A stretch of 64,000 nucleotides of DNA from Anadara kagoshimensis. Its lineage: Eukaryota; Mollusca; Bivalvia; Arcoida; Arcidae. Positions 48,691 to 61,452 of this stretch are shown piece by piece. Location of the stretch: positions 72,343,356 to 72,407,355 of the forward strand of contig CM037865.1 of NCBI GenBank assembly GCA_021292105.1, given 5' to 3'. The translations under genes and the position numbers were made by a program. Position 1 is the stretch's first letter; each line of letters begins with the position of its first letter. The notes beneath the pieces were generated by a model, which saw only the letters and a list, made by a program, of their open reading frames with translations, searched no databases and had not been told where the DNA came from.

Positions 48691-48962
48691 ACCCAAATAT
48701 AAAAAGATACAGATCTTGCTATTTGTAAATTTTGAAGTTGAAGAATCAATTTAACTTAAGTAATGAATTGAAGTATTTTTTTATTTGTTACAGATCACTT
48801 GATTTATGATGAGTTTCCTGTAAACATTATATGCATAAGGATCCACATGTATCATACAAGCCCATTTTATTATTATTACGCCAATTCTTGAGCCTTTTTC
48901 CAATAGATGCCTTAGCAAAGACTTGGCTCCTTTGGCATAATCTAATAAGAAATTATGTCAAG

Positions 48963-48964
<2 letters not shown>

Positions 48965-49053
<89 letters not shown>

Positions 49054-49101
49054 TTGAGAGATTGAGAAAGAGAGAGAGAGAAAGAGAGAGAGAGAGAAAG
49101 A
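48965..49101. repeat. (GA)n microsatellite in an intron
   Basis: A long GA run with a few T and A interruptions, about 137 bp, inside the 867-bp intron of the phosphatase gene. Frames of Arg-Glu or Leu-Ser repeats here are artefacts. Confidence 0.95.
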
Positions 49102-49387
49102 GATATTTAATCAGCAGTAGAAGTGTAGTAGTTACATAACTGAGAGACACTCTGAGAGTTATTACCAGGTTTAGAGATGTTTAGAAACTTATTTTCTGTA
49201 ACAAAGCTATTAATATTCTACATACATGTGTTTTGAAGGTTCTACTTCACATATACATAATGTGAATTAGAACGATTTTTCGAATTTAAGAAAATATTTT
49301 AAATGATTTTTATTTTTTTTAATAATGACTACAACATACACAATACATAACATATTACAGGTGTGTAGTAATCAGTATAACGTTTAC

Positions 49388-49511
49388 CTGTAGGCATCAT
49401 CTGAAGACATGTTTAGATGTTTCATCACATAAGCTATAGCTAGGGTAGGAGAACGAGAGATACCTGCCATACAATGAACTAACACACAACCATTAGCCTC
49501 TCTCACTTTAT
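49388..49511 (-). CDS. DUSP16: DUSP8/16-type phosphatase, catalytic-loop exon
   Basis: This 124-bp exon lies between an AG acceptor (TATTTTCAG) and a GT donor (CAG-GTAAACG). It encodes KVREANGCVLVHCMAGISR and SPTLAIAYVMKHLNMSSDDAY. The signature HC-x5-R is complete: the nucleophilic Cys codon is at 49471-49473 and the Arg codon at 49453-49455. The residues around the loop (CVLVHC, AGISRS) match the DUSP8/16 class. DUSP16 has NGCVLVHC at this place, closer than DUSP8. The intact loop argues for an active phosphatase. Confidence 0.95.
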
Positions 49512-51478
49512 CTGAAAATATACAGAAAAAGAGATTATTACTAAATTAATCTTCTATAAAACTCTATACACAAAGTGTCAATAATAACAATTAACATTTA
49601 ATGAAACTCATTTATATTTCTTACAAGAACTGTGTGAAAGATTGTTATACAGAAAATGTTGAAATTTCAACAATCTGCAATTACGTAAATTTGTGAAAGA
49701 AAATGAGATTAGCAAGCCTTGTCTTAAATTTCTCATTCTGAACCATGATATAAATAAGTTCCCCACATTTTACATCAGAGAATAAGTTTTGTTATTGGGT
49801 ACAAATTGTTATGACATCATTTAACATGGTTTCTAATCATACTGATTTTATTTGACATAGAAATAGCAAATCCCCTCTTGTCATATCACAAGATTTACAG
49901 ATCCTAAAACTAGGCCAAAGTTCTAACTGGCCCACATCTACAAAATTTCAATGTTTTCTAAATGAAAGTTAGAATTTAATAAATATTACAAGGTCGACTG
50001 AAAAGTTTCATGTCTGGTAAATGCTGACTGGTCTGAATTTCCAACTCTGGTCATATATACCAGTATATCATTTTGAAATTTTATTTTTAATTTTTAATTT
50101 TGAGAATGTCATATCAGTTTTTAATTAATATCAGCCATAAAAACTCTTCGAATAGTAAACCATGTATAAAAATTTTCATTTTATTCAATTTCTTCCCATT
50201 TAAAATTAAAGCTCTTTTTACATGGATTTTGCCCCCCCCCCATATAAAATTTTAAGATGTGTTATTGCCATATAAAGATATAATTTGTTTACTTAGTCTA
50301 ACTTCTGTACTAAATATAAAAATCTTCTTACATTTAAACAACAATACCATCATATATAACCACTGGTATGCTTTGTTTGAAATCAATAACTTAAACAATT
50401 TTAATCTTTTTTAATTCTGTTAAAGTTGAATAAGAAAAATTCCCCAGAAATGAGTCACAACTCTGTCTTCAAGCTCTGACAATCTATAATTATTTTCTTT
50501 TCAAGACATTTCATGACAAGCTACCATCAAGATAACTTTGTCATGTTAAATTGTTTAAAACACTCAAAAATGAAATAATTTTTAAAATAATACACAGAAA
50601 AAGGATTGTGAGAAGAACTTGTACAAAGTTAACATAGAATTTCCATTAAATAAGATGTTACTATGGCAACTATGTCAAACAGAATAGTAGAAATACATTG
50701 AGATTGACAGACTAAAATTTGTTTAAAAGTTTGTCACAATTACTAAAGATTTTCATCAATTTATGAAAATACAACATTTATTTTCAGAAGAAAATTGCAT
50801 GTTTATAAAATATTAACCACTTTTTAAAAAGCTTTAAAAAAATTAACTTTGCATATTTTAGTACAATATTTGTCTAGACCGGTTGCTCACAGTTCTGTTA
50901 GCTTTACCCGTTTGTTAGCAGAAATTTGTATCTTGTGCATTATGCAATCTTTATGACATCATTTTGTTCATACAATTGCTATTTACAAATAGAAGTGATT
51001 CAAGTAAAAACCATATGACCATAATAAAAGTACATGTATTTAAATTTAATGATAAAATTTTGAATTTTAACCAACCATTTTGGTAAAACTAGCAAAGCTT
51101 TGAACAACTGGCCCTTGGTGTACAATACTGCAGCCAATGATACCCAACATGAATCCTATGTTGAGTTTTTACTTCTCTATCAAATTTGTTTCATTATATT
51201 TAGATATCACCAGCTACAGATGAAAATTTCAGAGTTTTACATTTATATTGCTAGGCAACAGACTGGTTTAATTATTATTAACGTTAAAATAATTTAAATA
51301 CTTTTATCATTTTCAAACTTTGCTTGTATTTTTCAAATTGTCATTTCTTACCATTGTTATGACCAAATTATGGCTAATACCACAGATCTGTATATATTAT
51401 AATTGCTAACAATTGCTAATGTTTAATACTGTAATTATTGAGGCAGTAGAAAATACATATGGGTTTATTTACCTAATA

Positions 51479-51661
51479 CAGTAAAACCTGCATATAGAGG
51501 CCACTCAAGAGAACCAGTAAAAGTGGTCTTTATGTGTAGGTGGCCCTTATATAGAGGTTCAAATAACATGAATAAAAAGCACTTTGGATAAAATAAAATT
51601 TCATTGGCTTTAAAAGCAGGTGGCCCTTATATGGAGGTGACCTTTAAGGCAGGTTTAACTG
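51479..51661. mobile_element. TA-flanked MITE in an intron
   Basis: The ends CAGTAAAACCTGCATATAG and CAGGTTTAACTG are inverted repeats, with TA on both sides (51477-51478 and 51662-51663). The interior repeats GGTGGCCCTTATATAGAGGT and its variants. The 183-bp size and TA duplication fit a Tc1/mariner-group MITE. It sits in the 2203-bp intron 49512-51714 of the phosphatase gene. A decayed relative may lie at 58635-58697. Confidence 0.72.
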
Positions 51662-51714
51662 TATTGATAACTTTAACCAATCACAATATGGATTAAATAG
51701 ATGTTTTGACTTAC

Positions 51715-51862
51715 TTAAAAACTGGAATGCTTCGTCAAAGAAAGGTATCATTTTTGCACTATAATTGTCGTTAACTGGAATGCGATAAAAATGTCCTTCT
51801 TGTACAAAAGGCGGCTTCGGACATGTTGTGCTCACATTCAATATATATGATATGTCATTAAC
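51715..51862 (-). CDS. DUSP16: DUSP8/16-type phosphatase, general-acid exon
   Basis: This 148-bp exon runs from an AG acceptor (TATTACAG) to a GT donor (AA-GTAAGTC) and starts in phase 0. It encodes VNDISYILNVSTTCPKPPF, then FYRIPVNDNYSAKMIPFFDE and AFQFL. The Asp of IPVNDNY (codon 51767-51769) occupies the general-acid position of dual-specificity phosphatases. Phase and sequence join both neighbouring exons without a break. Confidence 0.95.
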
Positions 51863-52370
51863 CTGTAATACAAAAATATATACAATGTATTGCGGAAAGA
51901 GTACGAACAAATGATAAATGAAAAAGGAAAAGCACAACTTGTTTAATGGGGGTTAATATCCCAATCAAGTTGGAGAAAAGTTAGTAAAATTTATGGTTTT
52001 GGGGGGCATATGCATGGATGATTTTTCATTTTATCATGTTTTCTGTGAAAATAATCTTGGATATAAGTCTCATATTAAAACAAGACTCATGACTCCCAAA
52101 ATTTTTAAAGCATGAAAATTTATAAAAGAATCAGGCAGGTTAGAGCACAAAATTACATTAAGGGGTGGAATAAGTTTGAATATCATCAAAGCATCTGCAA
52201 GGGATAGAGCCATTTGGAAAGATAGCTTGGTTGCTTCATGTCTTGTCTGACTTAAACAGCTGTACAATTAAGATCATACGGTTATGCAATGTCACATTCA
52301 AGTTTAATAATCGTTGCAGCCTGAGATCAACACCATAATCTCCCCATAACACAGACTGCACTCTCTAAAG

Positions 52371-52374
<4 letters not shown>

Positions 52375-52418
<44 letters not shown>
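52375..52418. repeat. (GA)n microsatellite in an intron
   Basis: A pure GA run of about 44 bp in the 1429-bp intron 51863-53291. Confidence 0.95.
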
Positions 52419-52422
<4 letters not shown>

Positions 52423-53291
52423 TTGACTTAAGACAAGATTGAAACTCTATTCTCTCTTCATATAAGGACATCTCTATAAAATCAATAATATCATTTGTCT
52501 ATCTAATGAGTTAACTGGTCAGTTATAAATGGTCAGTGACCAGATTTAGACATAACTTTTTATTAACCTAATTTATCATCCGTTGTTGATATAATTACAG
52601 TTAGAGCTAGACCTTATCAGACTTCGGTATGATTCATGGTAACCATATTGTATTACATACACTTCAGACTTAACTTACTTTTTAAAAATCAATATGTAAC
52701 ATCTTGTTTTTAAGATTTTAAATTCTAATTTCACTTATATGAGTATATGCAGATGACTGAATCATGTTCGATCCAAGTTCAAGGAGATGTGAGCTCATAC
52801 ATAAATCTAAAATCTCTCCCTTTGTTTTGGAACATTTTACTTGGATTATCTCCCTTAATTGACAGTGCATTCTAATTTAGCAGTGAAAAGTAATCTTTAC
52901 CCATAGCAATAGCATCTCAATATAAGTCAAATACACAGGCCTAAGACATAAAAGATAAATTCAAAACAAATTTTATTAACTGCAATGCAATGTTATATTA
53001 AAATGTCCCTCAAACATACCCAAACTGAAAAATACATGTTTTCCCAACCATGTTCACAATTAAAATACATGTACCAATACGCAATGGCACATCTAATCTA
53101 CCAAAGGATTGTTCTTGTGAAGTTTCATAAAGATGTGTAGAATAGTTTTTGAAAATGTTGGTAAAAAAATATAGCAAACACTTTACTATAATATGCCCCA
53201 CTTCATTTGGGGATGTAATGATGAAATTTTAAATGACTTGAGTTGCCCAATAGATCAGAATAACATATAAAGGCTGTATAGTATACTGTAC

Positions 53292-53482
53292 CTGAATAGT
53301 TTCTTGTGACATGGCATCTCTATGTGACCCCAGATATAAGAAGGGTAGTATCCTTGTTGGTCCAACATTGCTGACAGGTAGACATGGTTGAGATAATGAT
53401 GTAAGCGGTGTATATTTATAACTGTTGTTTGTTTTACTCTCACATAATGTTGGGTGCATGGCTTGGAAAGCCAAAAAACCAC
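53292..53482 (-). CDS. DUSP16: DUSP8/16-type phosphatase, rhodanese-end exon (first one visible)
   Basis: This 191-bp exon lies between an AG acceptor (CTTTCAG) and a GT donor (CAG-GTACAG), starting after one base of a split Gly codon. It encodes GFLAFQAMHPTLCESK, the end of the CDC25/rhodanese-like MAPK-binding domain. A linker with SQPCLPVSNVGPTRILP follows, then the first strand of the catalytic domain, FLYLGSHRDAMSQETIQ. In DUSP16 the residues upstream (start codon, kinase-interaction motif, most of the rhodanese fold) are expected in a preceding exon ending in Gly. No such exon is found up to 64000, so this gene model is 5'-incomplete. Visible protein: about 882 residues. Confidence 0.93.
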
Positions 53483-54149
53483 CTGAAAGTACAGAAAGAA
53501 AAGAATAAATGTAATAACTTTTATAAACATCAGCAACATAAAAACTTGGTTTGCAGTACTGTTTTTGTCCTGTTGAAAATCCACACCTTTCAGACTACAG
53601 CTTTGTGTTTACTTTAGAGATGTGTCTGCATGATTTGAATTGATATCCAGAGTCAGTATTCGAAATAATAGCCAGTCCCACAGTCCAAGACTGGTGTCTT
53701 TTGGGAAGGACAGGTTACTTTTCAATAGTCCCCCTATATACCATAACAAAAAATGTTGGAATTATCAAGACAATGACTGGTTGAAAAATTCGACTTTTTT
53801 CAAAACATTGCCAATATGCAAGAGTGTTTTGTTAATATAGTGTCTGGTGTGCATTACTCTGCAGCATTTTCAGTTTTTCTGGTTTACTAAAGGCCCTTAT
53901 AGAAAGTTTTTCAGATACACTCCAAGATACATTTCAGCATTTCAATATGATGTTAAATATTAATAAACTGTAAGAATATATCTTTGATACTGAAGTTTTT
54001 CACCAAAACTGAAATTATACATTTTATTGAAAAAAAACTATATGAAACCCAATTTATGACCCCTAATACACATATAAAATGGTGAACTAAGTACATTCCA
54101 CTTATTAACAGATATTACTAAGATCTATAAATAAAGAGTAAAATGATTC

Positions 54150-54235
54150 ACAAGTTAAACCAAAGCTTAACCGCTTAAAACCTGTTTATTCTGACCACCT
54201 TAACCGCTTTAAACCTGTTTATTCTGACCACCTCT
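54150..54235. repeat. Tandem duplication, about 36 bp
   Basis: TTAACCGCTTTAAACCTGTT followed by TATTCTGACCACC occurs twice in direct succession. Confidence 0.85.
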
Positions 54236-55947
54236 GCTTCTTTAGATAAATACAATTCATATAAAAAAGCTTCATCAATCCTGTGTACATGTATTTCCTC
54301 AAAAATAATATGTCCATACATATACAAATACATTATGAGTCATGACTGCTTCAGCGATGTCCATAGACAGGGTGGTTTTACTATAGCCTTATGACACACA
54401 AGATGAACATGTTGGGTGGTTTACACATCCGGAAAGCTTACAAGGTGATGTGAAACATTTGACTTATCCCTATACTTGTGTATGATAGTTTATCTGCAAC
54501 TTTAGACCATGCTCTTTAGAAGAATTACACTCATATAAACAACTTTTTTCCAATACATACACAATATATGTTCACCACTGCTTCAGCATGTCCAAATGTC
54601 CAAGTGAAAACCTAGATTGACTACCGGGTAATTCAAAAAGTCCAAAGAGAAAACTCAAGACCTTGGATTGACAGCTCCATGATGTCTGAGTGAAAACACA
54701 ATGTCCATACAAGACCTTGGAGTGTGTAGTATTTTTATGTCATAAAGTAAATAAGATATGAATCATCATTATATAAATCCCTACCAGCTTTAGTTTAACA
54801 ACCAACCACACTGAATAAGTAAAAACAGTTTGTCTAACACTCTATCTGCAAATAACTAAAACAATTTATTAAACTCAATGGCACTTACGCAATATTTGTT
54901 TTGATCACGATGTGAACTATTAACAAAAAAACCAAACTACGTAATCAGTGACCTACATCATAATTAACGAAAGTTCAAACTGGTGACATCATCATTAATT
55001 CCGTCATTTTTTTATCATTAATAATAATAAAATTATGCATCAAGTTTTGCAAAGTCTAAAATACGTCTTAAACAACCAAAAAACAAAAGAAAAGAAAAAG
55101 TTTAGAAAACAAAAAGTAATTAATTACTACGAACCACTTGTCATCAAAATCTGTTCAGCAAGATCACAATAAAGTATATGATAATCCTATGTATAACACT
55201 AGAACATTGTAAGATCCACATACCGGTAATAAGGATTTAAAATTAACCACTATTAACATCTAACAATTCCACCTCAAAAAATATCTAAACATCATATTCT
55301 TGACAACCACGAGACCCATGCTGTGAAAAAAAGTGTAGAATTTGTTCCTGTTTTAGATAGCGACCTGTATCCCTATGAAATCAATATATGCCTCTAAGGT
55401 GCGAGTAATGAACTCAATCCATTGCCGTTTACTGTATGTAAGGACACAACATATAGTTAGTTGTAATGATGACTCATTCAGTATACTCTATAGCTGTACA
55501 GGGTTTCTACTTTCTAATATTATACCTAAAGTCAACCTCAAATATGTGTATACAACCTATACCAATCTTATAAAATAATACAACATGCATTCTTACCCCA
55601 CACACCCTTAAAACCACCCAGCCTGAGGGGGTGGGGAAGATTCAAAGCATTTTTTAAGCATTATATACCTTGAGAACTGGGTGGGTGGATATGTATAATA
55701 AGTATGTATTCTCATGTAATTAGAGTTGAGATCAATCAGCTGGGAAATAACCTACACAAACGACACTTGTTAAATCTCACAGACAAAAATTAAATTTAAT
55801 TAGAAAAATTTTCCCAAGAGTATATTTATGACAGATATATAGTGCCTTTGGTTGTGTAACAGCTTATCATCACACCATCACACAGTTTATATAATCACAG
55901 AATGCTACATATAGTTTGTGCTGAACTACATTAACTTCAGCTATTAG

Positions 55948-55953
<6 letters not shown>

Positions 55954-56010
<57 letters not shown>
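55954..56010. repeat. (GT)n microsatellite
   Basis: A pure GT run of about 57 bp followed by GGCGGGGGAGGG. Confidence 0.96.
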
Positions 56011-56011
<1 letters not shown>

Positions 56012-56180
56012 CGGGGGAGGGCAACAATGCTTTTTCTATTTGTGATGTATATGATTATCATCAACTATAGAAACACACAAGCACACACACACATGATGTA
56101 TGCACACACAGACAGAGAAAAGAAAGAATCATTTTATCCTTTTACCCTTTTACCAATCAAACATGTACACATACAATGCA

Positions 56181-56197
56181 GAGAGAGAGAGAGAGAA

Positions 56198-56247
<50 letters not shown>
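56181..56247. repeat. (GA)n microsatellite
   Basis: A GA run of about 67 bp with two AAA interruptions. Confidence 0.95.
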
Positions 56248-56249
<2 letters not shown>

Positions 56250-56759
56250 TGTGTTTGTGTATGTTAAAATCAGTTAAATGAATTACGCAATTAGCACATA
56301 TAAACATATGCAAGCATACACATATGCAATGTATACATACATGTATACAGAAATGAATACTGACAATAAACTATTTTACAATCTTTGCAGTTTAACACAT
56401 AATATCAGCTGATTTATAAAGCTAACACTGAGTCTTAATGATAAATAATATATGTTATACATTTTATCTCGTATTTCCTTAGTAACATTTATGTAATAAT
56501 TTCATATAAAAGTACTATATATGTTATCATTTAGATAGTTTTTTCAGATATTTATACATGACAGGAGAGAACCTGCCAAGATTTACCACTTTTAAGAATG
56601 AATATCTGTGGAAATGCTACATTAAATTAACCCCTAATCTTGTTATTTTTTAAACTGTAAAGTATTTTAACTCAGATATTCCATCAAAAATTTATGAAAT
56701 ATGTTATGTTACATAACATGGTATGATCTGACAGGTGAAATCTGATCCTGGATAAAAAC

Positions 56760-57260
56760 AGTCATCAATCATCATCATTGCCTTCATCAACATCATCATG
56801 ATCATCATTGCCTTCATCAAAATCATTATCATCATTGCCTTCATAAACATTATCATGCCCATCATGATTATCATTGCCTTCATCAACATCATCACCATTG
56901 CATTCATCTACATCATCATAATTATCATTGCCTTCATCAACATCATCACCATTGCATTCATCTACATCATCATGATTATCATTGCCTTCATCAACATCAT
57001 CATGATTATCACTGCCTTCATCAACATCATCACCATTGCATTCATCTACATCATCATTGCCTTCGTCAACATCATCATGCTCATCATGATTATCATTGCC
57101 TTCATCAACATCATCATGATTCATTTCCTTCATCAACATCATCATGATTATCATTGCCTTCATCAACATCATCATGATTATCATGATTATCACTGTCTTC
57201 ATCAACATCATAACCATTGCCTTCATCAACATCATCACCATTGCCTTCATCAACATGTCA
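56760..57260. repeat. ATCATCA-type minisatellite, about 500 bp
   Basis: Units such as ATTGCCTTCATCAACATCAT and CATGATTATC alternate with CACCATTGCATTCATCTAC at roughly 24-36-bp steps, all multiples of three. The minus strand reads as a 163-codon Asp/Glu/Asn-rich frame (DDVDEGND repeats), and the plus strand as an Ile-rich frame. Strict trinucleotide phasing keeps frames open, but no splice or start context makes this a gene. Confidence 0.85.
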
Positions 57261-57376
57261 CATTATTGCTTTCATGACCATTATCATGATCATCACCATG
57301 GATTTCACATGGGACAAAAAACATCATAATCATCATGATATTTGACAATGGATGAAAAGGACAAATAAGAGATGAC

Positions 57377-57432
<56 letters not shown>
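57377..57432. repeat. (TCA)n microsatellite
   Basis: About 18 uninterrupted TCA triplets, 120 bp after the ATCATCA-type array. Confidence 0.96.
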
Positions 57433-57434
<2 letters not shown>

Positions 57435-58634
57435 CGTCTAAGGTTTGACACTAGATAAAAACAGAGGTACTTGTACAAGTACTCATAATCATGATTGGAG
57501 ATGTATATGTGTAAAATATTCTAGATAAAAAAGGGGAAGGTATGACAGAATATATTGAAATTCTCCTTGCATTTTCTGATATACAAGATTAGTTGATACT
57601 GCAACTGGCACCATTTCAAACTCTAATACAACATACTTATTAATATACAATCTGATTACTCAATCATTTCAAGATTTTCTGTAAAAATACTTTACTTCTG
57701 TTATTATTATGTCAAGGTGTATATGTATGGGTGTGTAGGTGATTTCTGGGTGTGTCTGTCATGGGGTAGGGGAAAAACACAAAACACATGGACCATAGTA
57801 TCTAAAAAACAAATCTGATTGATTCATGGTTCCATCAAAAATACTTGACTTATATTATAACATTAGACAGGTATGTTAACATAAAGTTATACAATTATGA
57901 CATGAAGTGAGATTTACTGTGGCGTGCCTGTTCTATCAAAGATTACTGTGTATGTTCTATCATATGAGCCTTGGTAATTCACTCAGCTGAGCAACTTCTA
58001 TTTTCATATCTTTTAGCTGACCTTGAGAAAAATCAAACCTTATTTCTTCTCAATTTATATAACCTATTTGCTATTTTCATCTAGTTTGACTAATTTTACA
58101 AATTTTACACTGGTGTAACAATATGTTCCTTTAAACAATTCTTTGATATCAAACTGAAAAAGGGAGGACAGGAAGTAAACAAAAGTTACAACTAAAAACA
58201 ACATCAAACAAACAAACAAACATCACTGATGAAGTTATCTAAAATAGAATCCTTCACTCCAATGATACCTGGCAACGTTAAAATTCTCCGTCACTGTAAA
58301 GCAAACCTGTACCTGTCTCAAAGGCCAAAGCTTCCTATAATGTCCATTACACTTTGAACCTATGACTTTCCCACCCATAATGATGGTAAACACATAACAC
58401 ATAATAGCCAGACCCTCATTAACCAATGTGACAGACAACACTGACTCATCACTGTCTATCTGTTTTTGTTGTTGTTGTTGACTTGATGATTTCTGGTATA
58501 TAGGTTTGTTTTTAAATTTATAAACACAGATTCAGTTTATTCGGTAATAAAGAAATACATTTTGGCAGTATATGTATTGACAGCACAGTCAACATAACTG
58601 GGCAATAAAAAGTAAAATGAAGATGTTTTACTAT

Positions 58635-58697
58635 CCATTAAAAGCAGATGACTCTTATATAGAGGTGAATTTTAAGACTGTAGGTTCAACTATATTT
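58635..58697. mobile_element. Decayed relative of the intronic MITE
   Basis: AAAAGCAGATGACTCTTATA, TAGAGGTGAATTTTAAG and GTAGGTTCAACTATA parallel the right half of the MITE at 51479-51661 with substitutions. The left end is not found. Confidence 0.4.
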
Positions 58698-59325
58698 TAC
58701 TTAATTTTTTTCATTTATCAGTTACAACCAGGGCCAGTTCTTTACAGAAATTTTGTCCGAGAAGAATTTTCAACAAAGTATTAAAATATTTGGAGTATTA
58801 CAGTTCTCCCAACTGAAGCCTAACAAAAAGATTTATTTCAAAAGTCCACAGTAGTTTCAGAGAACTTCAATGCAACATAAGATTATCTCACTTTCAAAAT
58901 AATGAACCACAGCTATATAGTTCTGGACACAGGAAGTTATCTCCCTTATAAATAACACATCGTGCCCTCTCAGGAGTTCAAATTTGTTTCTTTCCTGTCA
59001 GGAAATGATTATTTTTATACCTAATGGGAAAAAACTAATTGGTTGTGGTCAGTCCTGGAACTTGTGGGATAAATTAATCAGGATCTTACTGACCACAGAA
59101 TATCTTGTCATCTCATTAACTGATATAAAGACCTAAGACAAACAAATCAATATCCCAAGACAAGATAGATAGTCACGAAAATATTAACAACCGTCTAAAT
59201 AATAATGTCAGATTTGTTTACAACAACTCTTATAGACTTTGTAGCAAGCAGTCTTAAGTTGAGTTTTTCCTTTTTTGAAATTCCAAAATCAAATGTTCAA
59301 AGACATAATATGGGATGTTTTTTTG

Positions 59326-59350
59326 TTTTTTTTTTTTTTTGGGGGGGGGG
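59326..59350. repeat. T-run/G-run junction
   Basis: A T tract of about 15 is directly followed by a G tract of about 11. Confidence 0.9.
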
Positions 59351-60449
59351 GTCTCATATGATGCAGCACTGCTAACTGCTAATGATGCTATCAATATGAA
59401 CAATTATCAGCAAAAGTGTGGCTGCCTGGAATTAAAGAGGTGTTGTGTCTGCTTGATATGGATAGATCTAGTCAAATATGGCTGCCTGGACAAGAAGACT
59501 TGTATTGTCTGCCTGGTATGGATAAATACTGGTATATTGTCTGAATCACTATTTCTGTGACAGTGAATTACACTTTATTTCCATCCAAGATCCAATAAAC
59601 TTAAAGATTGATATTTTGCACTTACTTAAGCCTAGTCGTAGGAGACATTGCCATGCACATCCATGCTTAGTATAGAATATTTTTTGCAAAGTAAATGTTG
59701 ACGCCATGTGGATTAACATGTTGAAAAACCATAAATGGCAGATACTTTTGCACATACAATGCAAAACTCTCCAAGAAAGGACATCACCATTCTTAACATG
59801 TAAATCCCCTCAGTGCCAATATTTTCGTTTCTACAGGAATACTGGTACCTTGACAATCGCGGATGTGCATACAGTTTTCTATTTATTATTAGGTACAAGT
59901 AAGTGAACAATATAAAACATTATTCAAGTTTATTGAATTTTCCATGGAAATAATGCATAATTCATTATCACAGAAATAGTGATTAAGACAGTAGTCAGGT
60001 CTTAGATGCTAGAGCTTGCATGGTGATGGTCATTAATAGAGTTATAAATAATATGATGGTCAAGGAAATTAATCCAAATTATTAAAAACAATCACCAAAT
60101 AACATGACCAAGGACAGAAACTGGATAATGAAGTCTTCTTAAATAAATGGGGTTCATCCTTATATCATGTGATCAACACATTGAAAAATGTTAATGTTGT
60201 CAATTCCTTCGTTTTAATTTACAGGGAAATGCGAGTTGATATGATTCCACATCCAATGGAAATCACTTTTCCACACAAATGTTAGGGGGTTTCACACGGT
60301 ACAGAAATGAACCCGATTACGCTATGCAAAATAATAGACCATGACATTGCATACAAAGGTATATCTTACCTGTCAGAATTTTTCTCCAAAATTTGGCTGT
60401 ACAATCACATTTATATAAACTGAGGTGTACTACACATTAAAACTGCTTG

Positions 60450-60603
60450 CTAATCCAATAAAAACTCAACTTTTACAACAAAAGCAATTTTAAGTACAGT
60501 TCAAAAACTGATTATTTCTGCAGGTTCCAATAAAAAACTCAAGCTTTCACAACAAATGCAATTCTAAGTGCAGTCAAAAAATCTGATTATTTCTGCAGGT
60601 TTT
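60450..60603. repeat. 75-bp tandem duplication
   Basis: CCAATAAAAACTCAACTTTT, ACAACAAAAGCAATTTTAAG and CTGATTATTTCTGCAGGTT occur twice in the same order with about 10% differences. Confidence 0.85.
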
Positions 60604-61359
60604 CAATATTTGTAACACATGTTTACATCTGACCCCTGGACACAACCACTTCACAGAGAATATTTGCATAAATTAAGAGTATAATAGTGATTATAGTAAT
60701 AATGATAAACAGTAGCACCCAATGGGAAAATAAAAAAACTCATATAAACCTTAGCTACTTTATATCTAGATAAAAGTCCATAGTGTATAATTAGATCACT
60801 GTAGTGGTCAAGGCTGACCATGAGTCATCTTTTGATCTCAGGTCTTACCTGGCTGATTGACCACTGACCATTATTATTGTAGACAACATATTTTATATAA
60901 CATAGCCAGTTATCTGGTAATAAGATCCATGTCATAAGATCCCTCCCAAACCATCCCCCCCCACAAAATTGTTAATAAGGAATTAATAATAAATTATTTA
61001 CCTATATCAAATTGTGTTTAATAAAATATCAAATTAAATGACTCTCAATCTGATAAAATGGCAGCAAATTTTGGTTTATTTTGGGAGACTTGGTATCAAG
61101 GGATTTGGAATTTTGCATTTTCAATTTACTTGTTAGGCAAACAGAGGAAAATCGTGACTGTCTGCAATGAGAGATTTTTACACTGTTGATTGAGGAAATA
61201 AAATAATTGATATCATTTTGTTGAAAGCAATATTTCCAAGGTTAAAATTACAGCTTACTGTCTCTAAATGACAAGTCAATGCAAAGTGTCAAATTTTGAT
61301 GTCTATATTTAACAGAATACATGATAAAAAGTTTAATCTATTGCGGAAAAGGCAAAGCA

Positions 61360-61452
61360 GAGAAAATCTACTTTTAGTTGATTTTATCAACGGAACAGCA
61401 TTAATTCTGAAATCTACTTTTAGTTGCTTTAATTAACGGAACAGCATTATTT
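61360..61452. repeat. About 45-bp tandem duplication
   Basis: AAATCTACTTTTAGTTG, then TTAACGGAACAGCATTA, repeats twice with small differences. Confidence 0.8.

Noticed and set aside
56765..57256. 163-codon acidic DDVDEGND frame
   Set aside because: It is a product of trinucleotide-phased repetition. The opposite strand is equally open and no exon borders are seen.
58235..58441. Possible missing rhodanese exon of the phosphatase
   Set aside because: The 68-codon minus frame has no resemblance to the MAPK-binding domain, and its borders do not provide the required phase.
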